This document shows positions 11,461 to 23,644 of a stretch of 64,000 nucleotides of DNA, piece after piece. How positions within the stretch are numbered: the first letter of the stretch is position 1; each line of letters starts with the position of its first letter. The stretch is from Agapanthus africanus. Taxonomy: Eukaryota; Streptophyta; Magnoliopsida; Asparagales; Amaryllidaceae. The stretch covers positions 73,645,530 through 73,709,529 of the forward strand of contig JASDDO010000026.1 in assembly GCA_030015575.1 (NCBI GenBank). The letters run 5' to 3'. Below the pieces are notes generated by a model. That model saw only the letters and a program-made list of their open reading frames with translations. It was not told the DNA's origin and did not search any database. Both the position numbers and the translations under genes were made by a program.

Positions 11461-13404
11461 GGGCGGCTGTAGGACGGACGGCCCCTATAGGTAGTAGGGT
11501 AGGATGGGTGGTACCGCTCAGATTGCGGCCAATCCTCCTAACTGCGTGCGGGCCGGGCTTAGAGCGCGTGAAACTCATCACTACCTCGTAAGGGCGTTGA
11601 GACCATAGCATGTTACACAAAAGCGCCGCTTTCTCTGTAGTGTTGTCACACAGCTGCCCGACTAGAAGAGCTACTCGCTCTGTAGTGTTGTCACACAAGA
11701 TAAGCACGCCGCCCGCCTTCTGGCCGGGCGAATCGAAGTTCTCTTCCGGTCATCTGTACACCCAGTCTAGTGCAAAAAACACAGTGGAATCACGCAACGC
11801 ACGCTGCTGGTGTGCTTCCTGCCGACGAGGTAAGAAAGAAGAGCGACAAGGTTCAGATTTGACTGTTTGCAGCATGGGAGCTGATTACCCAAGAAATCCC
11901 TGGGAAAAAAGAAAAGATATCTCGGTAACGAAAACCATAGGAGGCTGTATTGGCGAGATCCAACGGTGAACAGCTGTCCAAAAGAAAAACCGCCTGGAAG
12001 ACCGAGGACCTTTAGTACCGTACCCTACCCCCGAACCAGCAGCCTTCGCGCCAAGCGACGACCGCCCTTGTCCCTTTCCTTTTTCCATTCAGCCTACTTC
12101 TTAGCTTTGTTCCGTCAGTCTAAGGCAAAGTCCGGTATTTGACGAAGATCTTTCTATCAATAGATAGGAATGAGTCTTCGATATGGGGGGATAGGATCCA
12201 TCTGCTCTTTCTCTCTAAATTGAAACAAAAAATGTCGAGAGTTATCAAATCAAAAAAAGGAGATGATTAGATTCAATAAAAGATACATAGACATCTAAAG
12301 GTAGTTGGCTTACTTGCTTGTTAGAGGAAGGGATTTCTATTCTATTCCTCTTTCTATATAGTTCATCTATCTCTTGTCTATCTATCTCTTTTTTCTATCT
12401 ATGAATCAAGTCAAATTCGTTTATGGGTTCCCCGAAGCCCCGAATGGATTGGATCGTTTCTGCTTCTGCCAACGAAATGAAGGCATCGCCCGTTCCGAAT
12501 GCTTCTCCGATCTGGGCGTTCTCGCGAAGAGAATAAGATGTCCCTCTGTCTTTTTCCGCTTTGCAAATCTTCCCCTCTAATGCGGGCCGGGCGGCGGCGG
12601 GCGCGGGAGGAAGAAACCTAACCGCCGAGAAGACGCTCTTCTCTTAGGTCCTTTTTTCAGTGCAACACAGGAAAGCGCCCTCTTTTTGTCATCCCTGTTC
12701 CAGAGGCTTTTTTGTTTTGTATTGAACGCATGGCGTAGTTAGGACCCTTCTAAGAATGTTTGAGCCTATGTTCAAACCAAAACAACCCCGGGGCCCCCAA
12801 AGGGGAATTCCAGAATGCCTGCCGACGTTCAGATAAGGCGCTGTTAAGCCCAAACCACTAAAGGAAAGGCTCGACGAAGGGAGGGAGATGCGGCGGGGTA
12901 AGGAAAACGCTTTCGGAGATCGAGATGTCGATTTGTTTTTCATCGAAAACGAAGAAGGCCAAGGGGCCTTCGGGCTTTGCCTGCCCTTTTCTAATAAGGA
13001 ATTCCGGCTCGGCCCGGGAAAGCGCTGGCAACAACATAAAGGAAGGGGTCCATGTAGCTGCTGCGCCCGCCCACTGAGCAGCAGGTTCGGCATCTACTAC
13101 AAAAAAAAGAGAGAATCCACTTCAGATGACCACGCCTCTGCTAGGCAGCGTGTGGAATGGCCGAGAGCGGACCCTTTTGGATATATAATCCAAGCCGAGA
13201 GTGGAGTTACATGAACAGCCGTCTGATGGAAAACCACTTTCGCGTTCGGTTCAGAGAGCACTTTTTCGTTGAGAATTCCTCGTTCCCTTTTGTGTGAATT
13301 CCCCAGCGGCGAATTAACAACTTGTGGGGCCCTATCTATTCAATCTCTCGAGCCCCGAAGAAAACCCCCCTCTCCCTCGGACTCAATCTCTCTTTTGACT
13401 CAAT
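11461..13404 (+). other. nad2 intron 3 (group II)
   Basis: Starts GGGCGG after exon 3 and ends AT before exon 4. Domain V lies at 13216-13252. No maturase frame is visible. The interior open frames (for example 11610-11969 and 12888-13214) match no known protein and are probably chance. Confidence 0.85.
13216..13252 (+). ncRNA. Group II intron domain V (nad2 intron 3)
   Basis: AGCCGTCTGATGG paired through GAAAA with CGTTCGGTT, about 150 bp before the splice site. Confidence 0.75.
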
Positions 13405-13976
13405 ATATGTGGGCACCTGATATCTATGAGGGTTCACCCACCCGGTGACAGCATTCCTTTCTATTGCGCCTAAAATCTATATTTCTGCAAATATGTCACG
13501 TCTTTCTATTGTTGGTTCCTATGGAGGTACATTGTAACAAATCTGCTTTTTCTGCAGCATTGCTTCTATGATCTTAGGAGCACTGGCCGCCATGGCCCAA
13601 ACGAAAGTCAAAAGACCTCTAGCTCATAGTTCGATTGGACATGTAGGTTATATTCGTACTGGTTTATCATGTGGAACCATAGAAGGAATTCAATCACTAC
13701 TAATTGGTATATTTATTTATGCATCAATGACGATAGATGCATTCGCCATAGTTCCAGCATTACGGCAAACCCGTGTCAAATATATAGCGGATTTGGGCGC
13801 TCTAGCCAAAACGAATCCTATTTCGGCTATGACCTTCTCCATTACAATGTTCTCATACGCAGGAATACCCCCGTTAGCCGGCTTTTGTAGCAAATTCTAT
13901 TTGTTCTTCGCCGCTTTGGGTTGTGGGGCTTACTTCCTAGCCCCAGTGGGAGTAGAGACTAGCGTTATAGGTCGTT
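13405..13976 (+). CDS. nad2: nad2 exon 4 (one-base deletion and internal stop)
   Basis: 572 bp instead of the usual 573. It begins at AT before MWAPDIYEGSPT and then needs a frame change at the CCCACCCGG site near 13443. TAA at 13535-13537 replaces the Gln codon in the block expected as GATLQQIFFF. After that the frame is open: SMILGALAAMAQTKVKRPLAHS through AGIPPLAGFCSKFYLFFAALG to TSVIGR, ending just before the intron start GGGCGG. Sequence conservation after the stop is very high. Confidence 0.92.
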
Positions 13977-15392
13977 GGGCGGCCGGAAGGTTGCCAATGA
14001 GTAAGGTTGGGGGACCGAAGGCAGTTTTCCGTCCGGACACGTAGCTTACCGAATCAGTTGCGACACGGATGGGAATGCATGCTACGAAAGACAGGGTCAA
14101 GTCTGATACATCAACCGTCGACTCCATATCCTTGTACGAGTCCACAATCACTACACGAGATGAACCTGGGTTTGGTGAATGAAAGTTGGCCTTAGGTGTA
14201 ATAGGACTCCCAGTTACTACGCGCGATCATATACTGAGGTGCTCCCCGTCGGTTGTTGGAACGACGCGAGCCGGGCCTCAATTAAGAAAGATGAAGGGAC
14301 AGAGGTGACTAATTCCCCATCTCATTTAGGGCGGAAAACGAATCGATATCTCGATGTGATACAGCCCTTTCCATTTTCGTTGGGAAAGAACGACGAAGTC
14401 CATCCGATGGTAAATAATCCAATGAAGAAATAAGAGGAGGGCAAAGCGCCAATGGCGCGCGAAGCGCATGCGGAATGGGCACGGAGAACAAAATAAAGAG
14501 GTGTGGAGGAGAAGCAGCCGAGCTCATTCCCTTCGCTTCCTGGGCCCAAAGCAGTGCTTTGTTTCCTGGCCAAATCAAGGATTTGGGGCTTCTTGCTATA
14601 TATAGCAATATATGAATCGAAAGATAGATCCATCCATCTATCCAGATATCTAAAAAAGAATCGATTTCATTCAACGTTTGATTCAAAGAACTGCGCTTAG
14701 CCCCCCCGCTCATGAAACGGCTCTGCTGCAATGGATGGCAGAGGGTCCGTAGTACCCGAAGCACTGGAGTGATCCAGTAGCTGGGAAGGGGCCTAGAAGT
14801 GCCTACTACTACACCACACTACACTTGGCTCTACACATTTACAGAGCTAACCCCTATCAAGTGTCTGGCAGAACGTTGGGGGCTTCAATCCTTACTCTTT
14901 ATCCCCATCTCAGCCCAGGCTAACGGAGCCTTACTTATTCAGGGGAGAGAGTGGAGCCTCGAGAAGCACTCTTGAGAGGGCGTAGCAAGTGCCTTGGCCC
15001 CTCTTCATTCTCTACAGGGGTCTCTGCCCACATGGAAGCGGGGCAGAGATTGAAAAGATCAAACACGGGAATAAGAAGCAAGCTCGCCTTCCAGCAAGTA
15101 AACTACTTGATCATTTTGATAGAGGGGGATGGATAAAGTGGACAAAACAGACTCCAATTTTCCAGTCGAAACCTTTTTCGTCTCGACAAAGAAAGAATCA
15201 TCTTGAAAACGCTCCTCACCCCTTCGTAGAGCCGTGTATTGTAAGTGATCCGAACCTGCCCGGAGCGAGCCCCCCTTAGAGGCAAGTGAAGTTGGTGAGC
15301 CGTATGATGGGCAACTATCTCCTGTGGTTCGGAGAGGACTCAGCTGTTAGTTAGTACCCCCTTTGGTTTCGGGGTGGACCCTTTCACTCTAT
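13977..15392 (+). other. nad2 intron 4 (group II)
   Basis: Begins GGGCGGCC after exon 4 and ends CTAT before exon 5. Domain V lies at 15297-15335 (GAGCCGTATGATGGG...TGTGGTTCGG). No intron-encoded protein is visible. Confidence 0.85.
15297..15335 (+). ncRNA. Group II intron domain V (nad2 intron 4)
   Basis: Conserved GAGCCGTATGATGGG stem, tetraloop-like GCAA and CTGTGGTTCGGAG partner. Confidence 0.8.
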
Positions 15393-15579
15393 TTTATTAT
15401 ATAGCTTAGCGAAAAGAATGTTTTTTGATAGACCTAGGACATGGATTCTATATGAACCAATGGATCGTGATAAGTCGTTACTACTAGCAATGACTTCCTC
15501 TTTCATTACTTCATCCTTTCCATATCCCTCCCCCTTGTTCGATCTTACTCATCAAATGGCACTCAGTTCATATCTGTAA
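15393..15579 (+). CDS. nad2: nad2 exon 5 (one-base deletion near its start)
   Basis: 187 bp instead of the usual 188. It reads FYYI, then loses one base in the Arg codon near 15404. In the restored frame it continues KRMFFDRPRTWILYEPMDRDK and ends HQMALSSYL with TAA at 15577-15579. Confidence 0.9.
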
Positions 15580-18500
15580 GTTCGATCATTGATAAGGTTC
15601 AAAGAAAGGGTGGGCCATTGATAAAGAATATATTCCAAACCAAAATGCTAGCAGATGCGGGCCTCCGCTTTTCTTTTCATTAATGAAACCTGCTTGTTAT
15701 TATGGACTCCAATCAAAAGGACAAAAATATAGGGCGGGCCTTGAGCCCGCCTTTTTGTTAACAATAAAAAATAGACGTGGGTGGCCTGTGGTGGTTCTTA
15801 CAATGTTCGTTCAATCAAGCAGCATTATTCCTTTTCTTAACTTAAGAAGAGGGAGGAGGAAGACCACGCGGATAAAAAGAGAAAATGGTCGTTATTGGAT
15901 AGAAGGAGATCCAAAGTACTGACTTTGAGGTTCTCTTTGGTAGTCACAACCTTCTCTTTAGTTCCTTACCCTAAGCAAGTCAACTACCTTACGAGTAAGC
16001 AAGTATGAACTACCTTGTCGTTCTCCCGGTTGAAAGTGAAGCATTAGGAAGCTGTTTCATTCATTCATTTGCCAGCTTTCGTGAAAGCGATTCTTACAGG
16101 GCCACTCGCGAAGGGGATTGGCCCCTTCACTCGCTCCACTGCGGTAACGATCTCTACTCGACCATAAGGGAGAGTTAAGACTTAGGCAAGGAAGAACTCG
16201 AACAAGGGTTTCTTCACAGAGAGGTGGTCAAGCGAAGGGCAGAAAAGTAATACAGCCTTACTCTATCGTGTCTGGTCTGATTGAAATGCGAAAGCAACGG
16301 CCAGGCATTAAGACAAAACTGCTGTTACCGTCCCCACCTATAAAAGTAATCAAATGAGTCAATCATTTAAGTGAAGTAGCCTACTCCGCACTTGAAATAA
16401 GAGATTTCAGAACAACTGGACATTGGTACGCACATACAACGTGGTTTTGAAAGTGTTCACATTAGCATAAGGCACAACGTTTGCTTACTCGTGCGTTAGG
16501 GTAAGGATAATGAACTTAGTCCTTTGGGGCCCCAACTACGCACCTAGCCCTCGGCGCTTGAGAGTACTGAGCGAGCCTTCGGCGATTGAGAATACCAACC
16601 CTTTGATCGGTACATGGGAGTGCCTGATAGCACCTGAGACCGCTAGGTCCTCGATCTTGTGCTGTACAGCAAGCACTGGAGATGTACCAACCAGTGAACG
16701 TAGCGTAGCGAGTGGAGGGAGGGAAGGAAGTGTCTGCTCAGTGAACGAATGCCGTGTTTCAGTCCATTGTCACAATTATTGTATAGTAAGCGTTATTGGA
16801 TAGAAGGATTGAATCAATTTCTTTCTTTCATCGTTTTCAATCTGCGTGATTATACGGTCGGCGGAACCTGTGTGCCCAACGCTATAGGTCAGGTAGTTTT
16901 ACTGAGTTTAGGCTCCTTAACTCGACTTGTTGGGCCGGTGAAATCTTGTCCGGTTGAAGATCTAAGATTGAGAACCATCATATGCTTAACACATGAAATC
17001 GTATGTTTCAAATAGCTGAAAACCACTCAAAAATTCTGTTCTTTTAGCGTTTTCTTGCCTAAAAAGTGCATAAGGTTTCTTGCTGTGATTTGTCATCAAA
17101 AGGTCCTCTCATTTAATACAGAGAAAGAATGGATTGTCATTCTAATTAGTAAAGATATCTATGATTCAGAAAAAGGGATACAGAGCATTTTTGAAATACA
17201 CGTATTTGAGCATGGAAGACCAACAAGGGAAGTTCACCCTCCCCTCACATTAGAAAGTGCCCCGCCGCTCTTCTCTTTCTTGACAGACTTTGGGATTCGC
17301 TCCATCACTTCACTCCATCCACGGCTTAAGGCCAAGGAAAAGCAGGGGAAGTGGTCAGCCAGCCAGCCCGGGAGGGATTGTAGGAATTCGAGAAGTGATG
17401 AATGATGATCGCATAGTTGCCGGAAACCGTGATGACCAACTTGGTTCGACCTGCCTTTGACCATCCGTCCATAACCGATCTCCTTTGTTAGTCGAGCGGA
17501 GACTGAGTGATCATCCTTTCCCCCCAGAGGAGTGGGGGCCGAGATCTCATCCATAGCCTGTGGCACATGCCATTGTTCCAACCATCGGGCTTTGAGCCAA
17601 CCGACTCTCCCTGTTTAGCAATAATAGATAGCAGCTAATCTAGTTGATCCCGTATAGGCGGAGGTGAGGACGGAAAAAGCGGGGGCGAAGCCAAAGCCAG
17701 AAGTGGTTTATCCGGGCTGGTTGAACCAGTTTGCCCGAAAGAAGCACCAATAGCATAATCCAATCGCTATCATAGTTGGAGCATAGATAGCAAAGGTATG
17801 GGTATAGGTAAAATGCACACATCTACCAGGTAGGTGAAACTCTCAATCCATATCCATATCCGTTAATACGGTGACCCCTTGGGCCTAAAACGAAGTGAGA
17901 GGCCGGGGTCAAAAATCTAAGAGGTTGCGTTCCCCCGTTCGAGAGTCAGAATCCTAGCCAGGTGAAGATCCACTGGATGGCGGGCGGAGTGGAAGCAGAA
18001 CCGGAAAAGGCAGCAATTCCAGAGACCGTTGACCGAGCGGAGGCATCGGAGGAAGCAACACTAATGGAAGAGGCATCATCCGCGCTAGAAACACAAGGGC
18101 AAATCTCTGGTAGCGAGAAGGAAGGCGCCGAGATAAAGAGAGAAGTCCAGCTACAGAGCCAGCACCGAGAGAATGCCCCATACGAGATAGGGGCCGGGAC
18201 CATTACCGAGATGGGGGCGGTAGATCGCGGTTTGAGAGGGACTCGTAGAAAGCAAATTTAGGGCTTTCATTTCAGTCTTCTTTAAGTCTGAGACTCTCTT
18301 TCACTCGTTTTAAAAGGATTTGAAGTTCTATTATTAGATTATTAAAGCGAGACTTGACTTAGAGAAAACCTTCCTTTTCGTCAAGCGCTGTAGTCAAATC
18401 AATCTCTTGCGTAAAGTCGCTAGTGTTTGAAGAATCTTCCTTGCGCTAAGTCTTCCTTGGCTCTCCCCTATATCTTTTGTTTGAGATGGGCTCCCTTGAG

Positions 18501-19354
18501 CAGAGCCGGTAGCAGATATAGGATCAGAGAAAGACCTCCTTGCTTTCCGAATAGCCGGCTTTGGCGATTGTACTTTCCATCTCGTCGGAAAGAGTAGTTG
18601 AAGAAGCCGAGATGAGAGAGAGAGACAAGTCCAGCTTCGAAGGAGCGAGCAATGCTTTTGGCTTTTTTGATCTGCTTTCGGGTAGACTAGTCAAAGTCGC
18701 AGAGAACTCATACCGTGCGTGCGTTAAGCCTATAGAAGGTAGGCGTAGCCTTTAAGGCGAATAACTCTTTCTGTGCTGTTACGGTAGCGAGTTTCGGTAA
18801 GTTCAGTAAGTGAAGTGACGGGCGAAGGTGGAAGAGATAGACCTCTTTCGCATACTCGGGTTACGGGCATTTGTGAAGGTGACCTTCTTTCGGGCGAGAG
18901 GCTCACCGCAGGTGCCGTAGTATAGAGAGAATCCTTTCCGTTCTGTTACCGTTCTAGTGCGCAGACTCTTGAAAGTCAGGTGGTTCCTAGTGATGTCTAA
19001 AGACTTTCCGTGCAAGACCAGCTTCTCATGATAGGTGCTTGCTTCAGAGAGACGTCGTCAGCGATTGAATTGCGTATAGAAAGAAAAGAGAATGAAATCG
19101 TCTCTCGTTCAACTAATATTCCATTCTTTGTATTAAATGACTTAGACGAACTGAATTAGGCAAAGTCAACTTACCACAACTAACGACAAGTCAGACTACT
19201 TTGTTGTCTGTGTCAAATCGAGATTGGGTGGGTGAAAGTACACTAAAACCGCTCATGTGAGAGCCGATCAATCCCATTTTGCTTTTGTTGGAAAAACCAA
19301 CGCCGAGCTTTCTTTCAGTCTCTTTGATCTTTTCGGGAGCAGAGCAGTCACAGA
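15580..19354. other. Mitochondrial-type intergenic DNA, no recognised gene
   Basis: About 3.8 kb. Open frames of 97-116 codons (16510-16803, 17055-17405, 17962-18261) start with ATG but match nothing I recognise, and their composition is ordinary for plant mitochondrial spacers. The stretch holds the minimal hairpin element at 15964-15990. A 29-bp segment at 17006-17034 recurs inverted at 47064-47092. A short segment around 18985-19020 resembles 10412-10445. Bases 16781-16808 repeat the wording of 15890-15907 (TTATTGGATAGAAGGA). Confidence 0.6.
15964..15990 (-). repeat. Minimal AAGG-flanked element
   Basis: CCTT at 15964-15967, a 19-bp core beginning ACCCTAA and ending CAAGTCAACTA, then CCTT at 15987-15990. 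The core is exactly the two ends of a type B element with the hairpin interior missing. A variant follows at about 15995-16017. Confidence 0.65.
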
Positions 19355-20272
19355 ATGGAAAGAGAAATGATGGCAGAGTTATTCAGGACATTTTTTCTGG
19401 AAATACAAAATTCGAAAATAGACTATCTGAAAGATCTTCAGGAAAGAGCAAGAATGAGTGCTGAAAGGAGTATCGAGGACGGCAACGGCGACAGCCCACT
19501 TGAGCAATTTTCCATTCACCCATTAATTCTGATGAAGATGGGCAACTTTTATTTCTCATTCACAAACCCATCCTTGTCTATGCTGCTCACTCTAGCTTTG
19601 GTCCTACTTCTGATATTTTTTGTTACGAAAAAGGCAGGGGGAAAGTCAGTGCCAAATGCTTGGCAATCCTTGGTAGAGCTTATTCATGATTTCGTGCCGA
19701 ACCCGGTAAACAAACAAATAGGTGGTCTTTCCGGAAATGTTAAACAAAAGTTTTCCCCTCGCATCTCGGTCACTTTTACTATTTCGTTATTTCGTAATCC
19801 CTAGGGTATGATACTCTTTAGCTTCACAGTGACAAGTCATTTTCTCATTACTTTGGCTCTCTCATTTTCTATTTTTATAGGCATTACGATCGTTGGATTT
19901 CAAAGACACGGGCTTCATTTTTTTAGCTTCTCATTACCCGCAGGAGTCCCACTGCCATTAGCACCTTTTTTAGTACTCCTTGAGCTAATCCCTCATTGTT
20001 TTCGTGCATTAAGCTCAGGAATACATTTATTTGCTAATATGATGGCCGGTCATAGTTCAGTAAAGATTTTAAGTGGGTCTGCTTGGACTATGCTATTTAT
20101 GAAAAATCTGCTTTATTTCATAGGAGATCTTGGTCCTTTATTTATAGTTCTAGCATTAACCGGTCTGGAATTAGGTGTAGCTATATTACAAGCTCATGTT
20201 TCTACGATCTCAATCTGTATTTACTTGAATGATGCTACAAATCTCCATCAAAATGAGTCATTTCATAATTGA
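19355..20272 (+). pseudogene. atp6: atp6 (ATP synthase subunit a), broken by an in-frame stop
   Basis: The product is the membrane subunit of the F0 proton channel. The frame runs 306 codons from an ATG giving MEREMMAELFRTFFLEIQNSK, the angiosperm-type N-terminal extension. Conserved blocks follow: SPLEQFSI, VPNAWQSLVELI, GGLSGNVKQKF, FTVTSHFLITL, GITIVGFQR, AGVPLPLAPFLVLLELI and FANMMAGHSSVKILSG. A TAG at 19802-19804 replaces the Gln codon of the QGMIP block, splitting the frame into 150 and 155 codons. Codon 224 (20024-20026) is CAT where the essential channel arginine (CGT in G-I-R-L-F-A-N-M) is expected. Many codons are unedited (His for Tyr, Ser for Leu/Phe, Pro for Leu). I infer a non-functional copy. 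The ATG choice follows the conserved N-terminal peptide. Confidence 0.93.
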
Positions 20273-20331
20273 ATAAAAACGAGGAGCCGATCGTTGACTT
20301 AACGTTGTTTTCGGTTTGATCAATTATCCTT

Positions 20332-20413
20332 ACCCGGCACGATGGAGTGAGCGCTAGCGCGATATTTATTTTCATGGTGCGGTAACACATCCGTTTTCTT
20401 GCTCAAGTATTCA
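20332..20413 (-). repeat. Hairpin repeat type B, copy B1 (82-bp core)
   Basis: The core is flanked by CCTT direct repeats (20328-20331 and 20414-20417), which are AAGG on the element strand. The element strand carries GCAAGAAAACGGATGTG and the palindrome GCGCTAGCGC followed by TCACTCC. It starts about 60 bp after the atp6 stop. Confidence 0.88.
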
Positions 20414-20417
20414 CCTT

Positions 20418-21299
20418 TGTTTTATGATGATCCAACCTGCTATCTCAATGCATGGGATTTCCTTGGGGATACAAAGATTCACATAGTCAGTAGTGAGACC
20501 TTAATGTCCTAGTACGACCAGACAAAAGCAGAGATATAGTCTTCTTCCAGGGATTGGTCATTCATGAGCCTTCCTTTCTTTACGAGATCCGGCCAAAAGA
20601 AAGAGTAGCACTAGCTGATCAAAGTAAGGTTGCACATTGAGAGGCTTCCCCAGGGTATTGGACTGATTCTCGAGCTGACATTTCAACCGTGACTTTCACT
20701 TTCACTCTCGCTTCTTCGTCGTCGCTTCCGTCATTTGGAAAAAGAGCCAGCCCAGGCCCCATACCTTCCTTTTGGCTTCGCTTGCTACATGTTTTTATTT
20801 TGCAATGATACCAAGAATCTCGTACCAGTACTTCCTACTGGTCTCTTTCCCCGTAAAAGGGATGCCAAGAGATATTAGTTGTTGTTTGTCCTTATCAGTC
20901 GCGCTGCTGATCCCAAATAGGTTACAGATCCTGCTTCTGGTGGGATTCGAAGCGTTATAGAAGACCTGATTGATCTTTCTGGTCTTTTTCACTGCCCCGG
21001 AGGCATACAGAAGTGGTTCAATATGAATGTTCACTCTCTTGTTTCCTTATAGTGTATTGTATTATAATGAGATGTCGCGATATCGTCTGCTTTTTTCCCT
21101 TTTTTCGAGGGATTGGGTCCTTTTTTGAAGACGGGGAGGAGTGAGCTATTAATTGCCGCCAATAGCGCTTCGCTTGCATGCAAGGCGGCAAGCCAGGTAG
21201 ACGCGCGCGGGCGAAGGAGATGCATTTTTAGTACTGGTGGTACTGGACAAGCTCTAGGGGAATAATCTCTTTCTTATTTCGCAAGCACCTTTCTTTCCC
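20418..21299. other. atp6-nad7 spacer, no recognised gene
   Basis: About 0.9 kb of mitochondrial-type spacer. The short open frames on both strands (for example 20795-21034) resemble no known protein. Confidence 0.6.
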
Positions 21300-21442
21300 A
21301 TGACGACTAGGAACGGGCAAATCAAGAATTTCACTTCGAATTCCGGACCTCAACATCCTGCTGCTCATGGTGTTTCACGATCAGTATTGGAAATGAACGG
21401 AGAAGTGGTGGAACGTCCGGAACCACATATTGGATCACTCCA
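21300..21442 (+). CDS. nad7: nad7 exon 1
   Basis: 143 bp, the standard angiosperm length. It encodes the start [11 protein letters not shown] and then [10 protein letters not shown] and [11 protein letters not shown], ending CACTCCA. The intron begins GTGCGGC at 21443. A Pro codon replaces the usual Ala after VVER, a missense change. Confidence 0.95.
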
Positions 21443-22391
<949 letters not shown>

Positions 22392-22967
22392 TGAAGTCCT
22401 CCGTTTCTTTCGGAGGTGCTGACCCGCAGCGAGGCAGATATGACTAAGTGACATATTGAATATGGCGACGACAACAGCATGTCGTAGAAGGAGATACCAG
22501 GTGGAGCCAACGACCCACTAAGATTCACGTATCTACAACTACATCCCCGAGCGGCAGTCAAACGGGGGCGTGAATACGAGATGCCAGCGGAATGATCGGC
22601 CAGACAGAGGCTAGAGCTGCTTCCTTCCCACCGCGTCCTTCCTTGTGTGTCGGAGATACAAAGCGAGTGCACCGGAAAATAACGGGAACTGGGTCGATCT
22701 ATTCCATGGCGAAGCATCCGAAGCATAACTGCACACTCACACGATCTTTGCCGAGAGATAGGAGCATTCGGTAGAACCGGTGAACTACACTTGCTTCTTG
22801 ATAGATGTGTGGGACAGAGGGCTCGTGGTACCTGCTGCCCACCCTTCCTCCGCTTTGATAACCGTGTGAACGGAGAGTGGGCATAGCAAAAGAGAAGGAG
22901 GTCCTCATACGGAGTCGCACACTTGAGCAGTGCGGGAGACTGGAGAATGGGTCGAGTAAACTCCCTT

Positions 22968-23052
22968 ACACGGCACGACGGAGTGAGCGCTAGCGCGATA
23001 TTTATTTTCATGGTGTGGTAGCACATCCGTTTTCTTGCTCAAGTTCAAACTA
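22968..23052 (-). repeat. Hairpin repeat type B, copy B2
   Basis: CCTT at 22964-22967 on one side, CCAG (a decayed CCTT) at 23053 on the other. The core of 85 bp differs from B1 by a few substitutions and three extra bases in the CAAGTTCAAACTA end. It is joined directly to type A copy A2. Confidence 0.87.
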
Positions 23053-23157
23053 CCAGCAAGAAAACGGATTATATGCAAGGCTTTGAAATATAGCAGGCGT
23101 TATGAAAACCAATATCGCGTGCTATATTACGTCTAGCTCATCCCTTGCTTGTTGACT
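23051..23157 (+). repeat. Hairpin repeat type A, copy A2
   Basis: Starts CAGCAAGAAAACGGATTATA and keeps the AATATAGCA stem arm and the CCCTTGCTTGTTGACT end. The loop has the B-like wording CCAATATCGCGTG, so it looks intermediate between types A and B. A degenerate minimal element (CAGCAAGTTTGAACTACCT) follows at about 23165. Confidence 0.87.
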
Positions 23158-23524
23158 CACACAAGTCAGCAAGTTTGAACTACCTATCGACGGGCCGTTT
23201 TGAGCAAGCTTTCGCTTTTTCTCCCGGCTTTCAACAACTTTCGCTTTAGCTTCAAAAGGCGACCCTATGACGTTTCCGTCATTGAAGTAGCCTTTCCTCG
23301 CCCTACCCTAAGAAAGAAGTCACTATCAAATTGTCCTACTGAAGTACCAAAGGCCGCCCGGTTACTCTTAAGATGTTTGCTACTGAAGGAAGTAGGGCTC
23401 CTATTGAAACGCTTTCCCTCCCTCAAAGCCCTGCTTTCGACGACGATTATAATAAGTAGTTACGCTGCCATTTTTCCAATATCATGGAATACTATAGCCC
23501 GGGGCTAAGGTAACTCCAGTGGGA

Positions 23525-23559
23525 GAGCCGTGTTATGGGTGACCTTATTGCACGGTTCA
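23525..23559 (+). ncRNA. Group II intron domain V (nad7 intron 2)
   Basis: GAGCCGTGTTATGGGTGA paired with TTGCACGGTTC. Confidence 0.8.
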
Positions 23560-23644
23560 GAGAGCACTTGTGTATGTGATGCAAGTGAACGTGTACGAAA
23601 AAGCTGTCGTAAAGTTTCGTTGTTCGTTCCGTCGTTGACCCTAT

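Larger units (their letters stand above)
11300..15579 (+). pseudogene. nad2: nad2 exons 3-5 (NADH dehydrogenase subunit 2), broken
   Basis: The product is a membrane subunit of respiratory complex I. The window holds the cis-linked 3' part of the gene (exons 3, 4 and 5), with both introns complete. Boundaries fit the standard exon sizes 161, 573 and 188 once two single-base deletions are allowed. Damage: a lost C in the Pro codon run near 13443 (exon 4), a TAA stop at 13535-13537 where Gln is expected, and a lost C near 15404 at the start of exon 5. No known RNA editing could repair the two frameshifts. Codons for edited residues are unedited, so the copy came from genomic DNA and not from an RNA copy. 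I infer a recently decayed, probably nuclear, copy. Confidence 0.9.

Noticed and set aside
16510..18261. Open frames at 16510-16803, 17055-17405 and 17962-18261 as mitochondrial genes or chimeric ORFs
   Set aside because: No recognisable domain and no piece of atp, cox or nad genes at their starts. The lengths are expected by chance in spacer of this composition.
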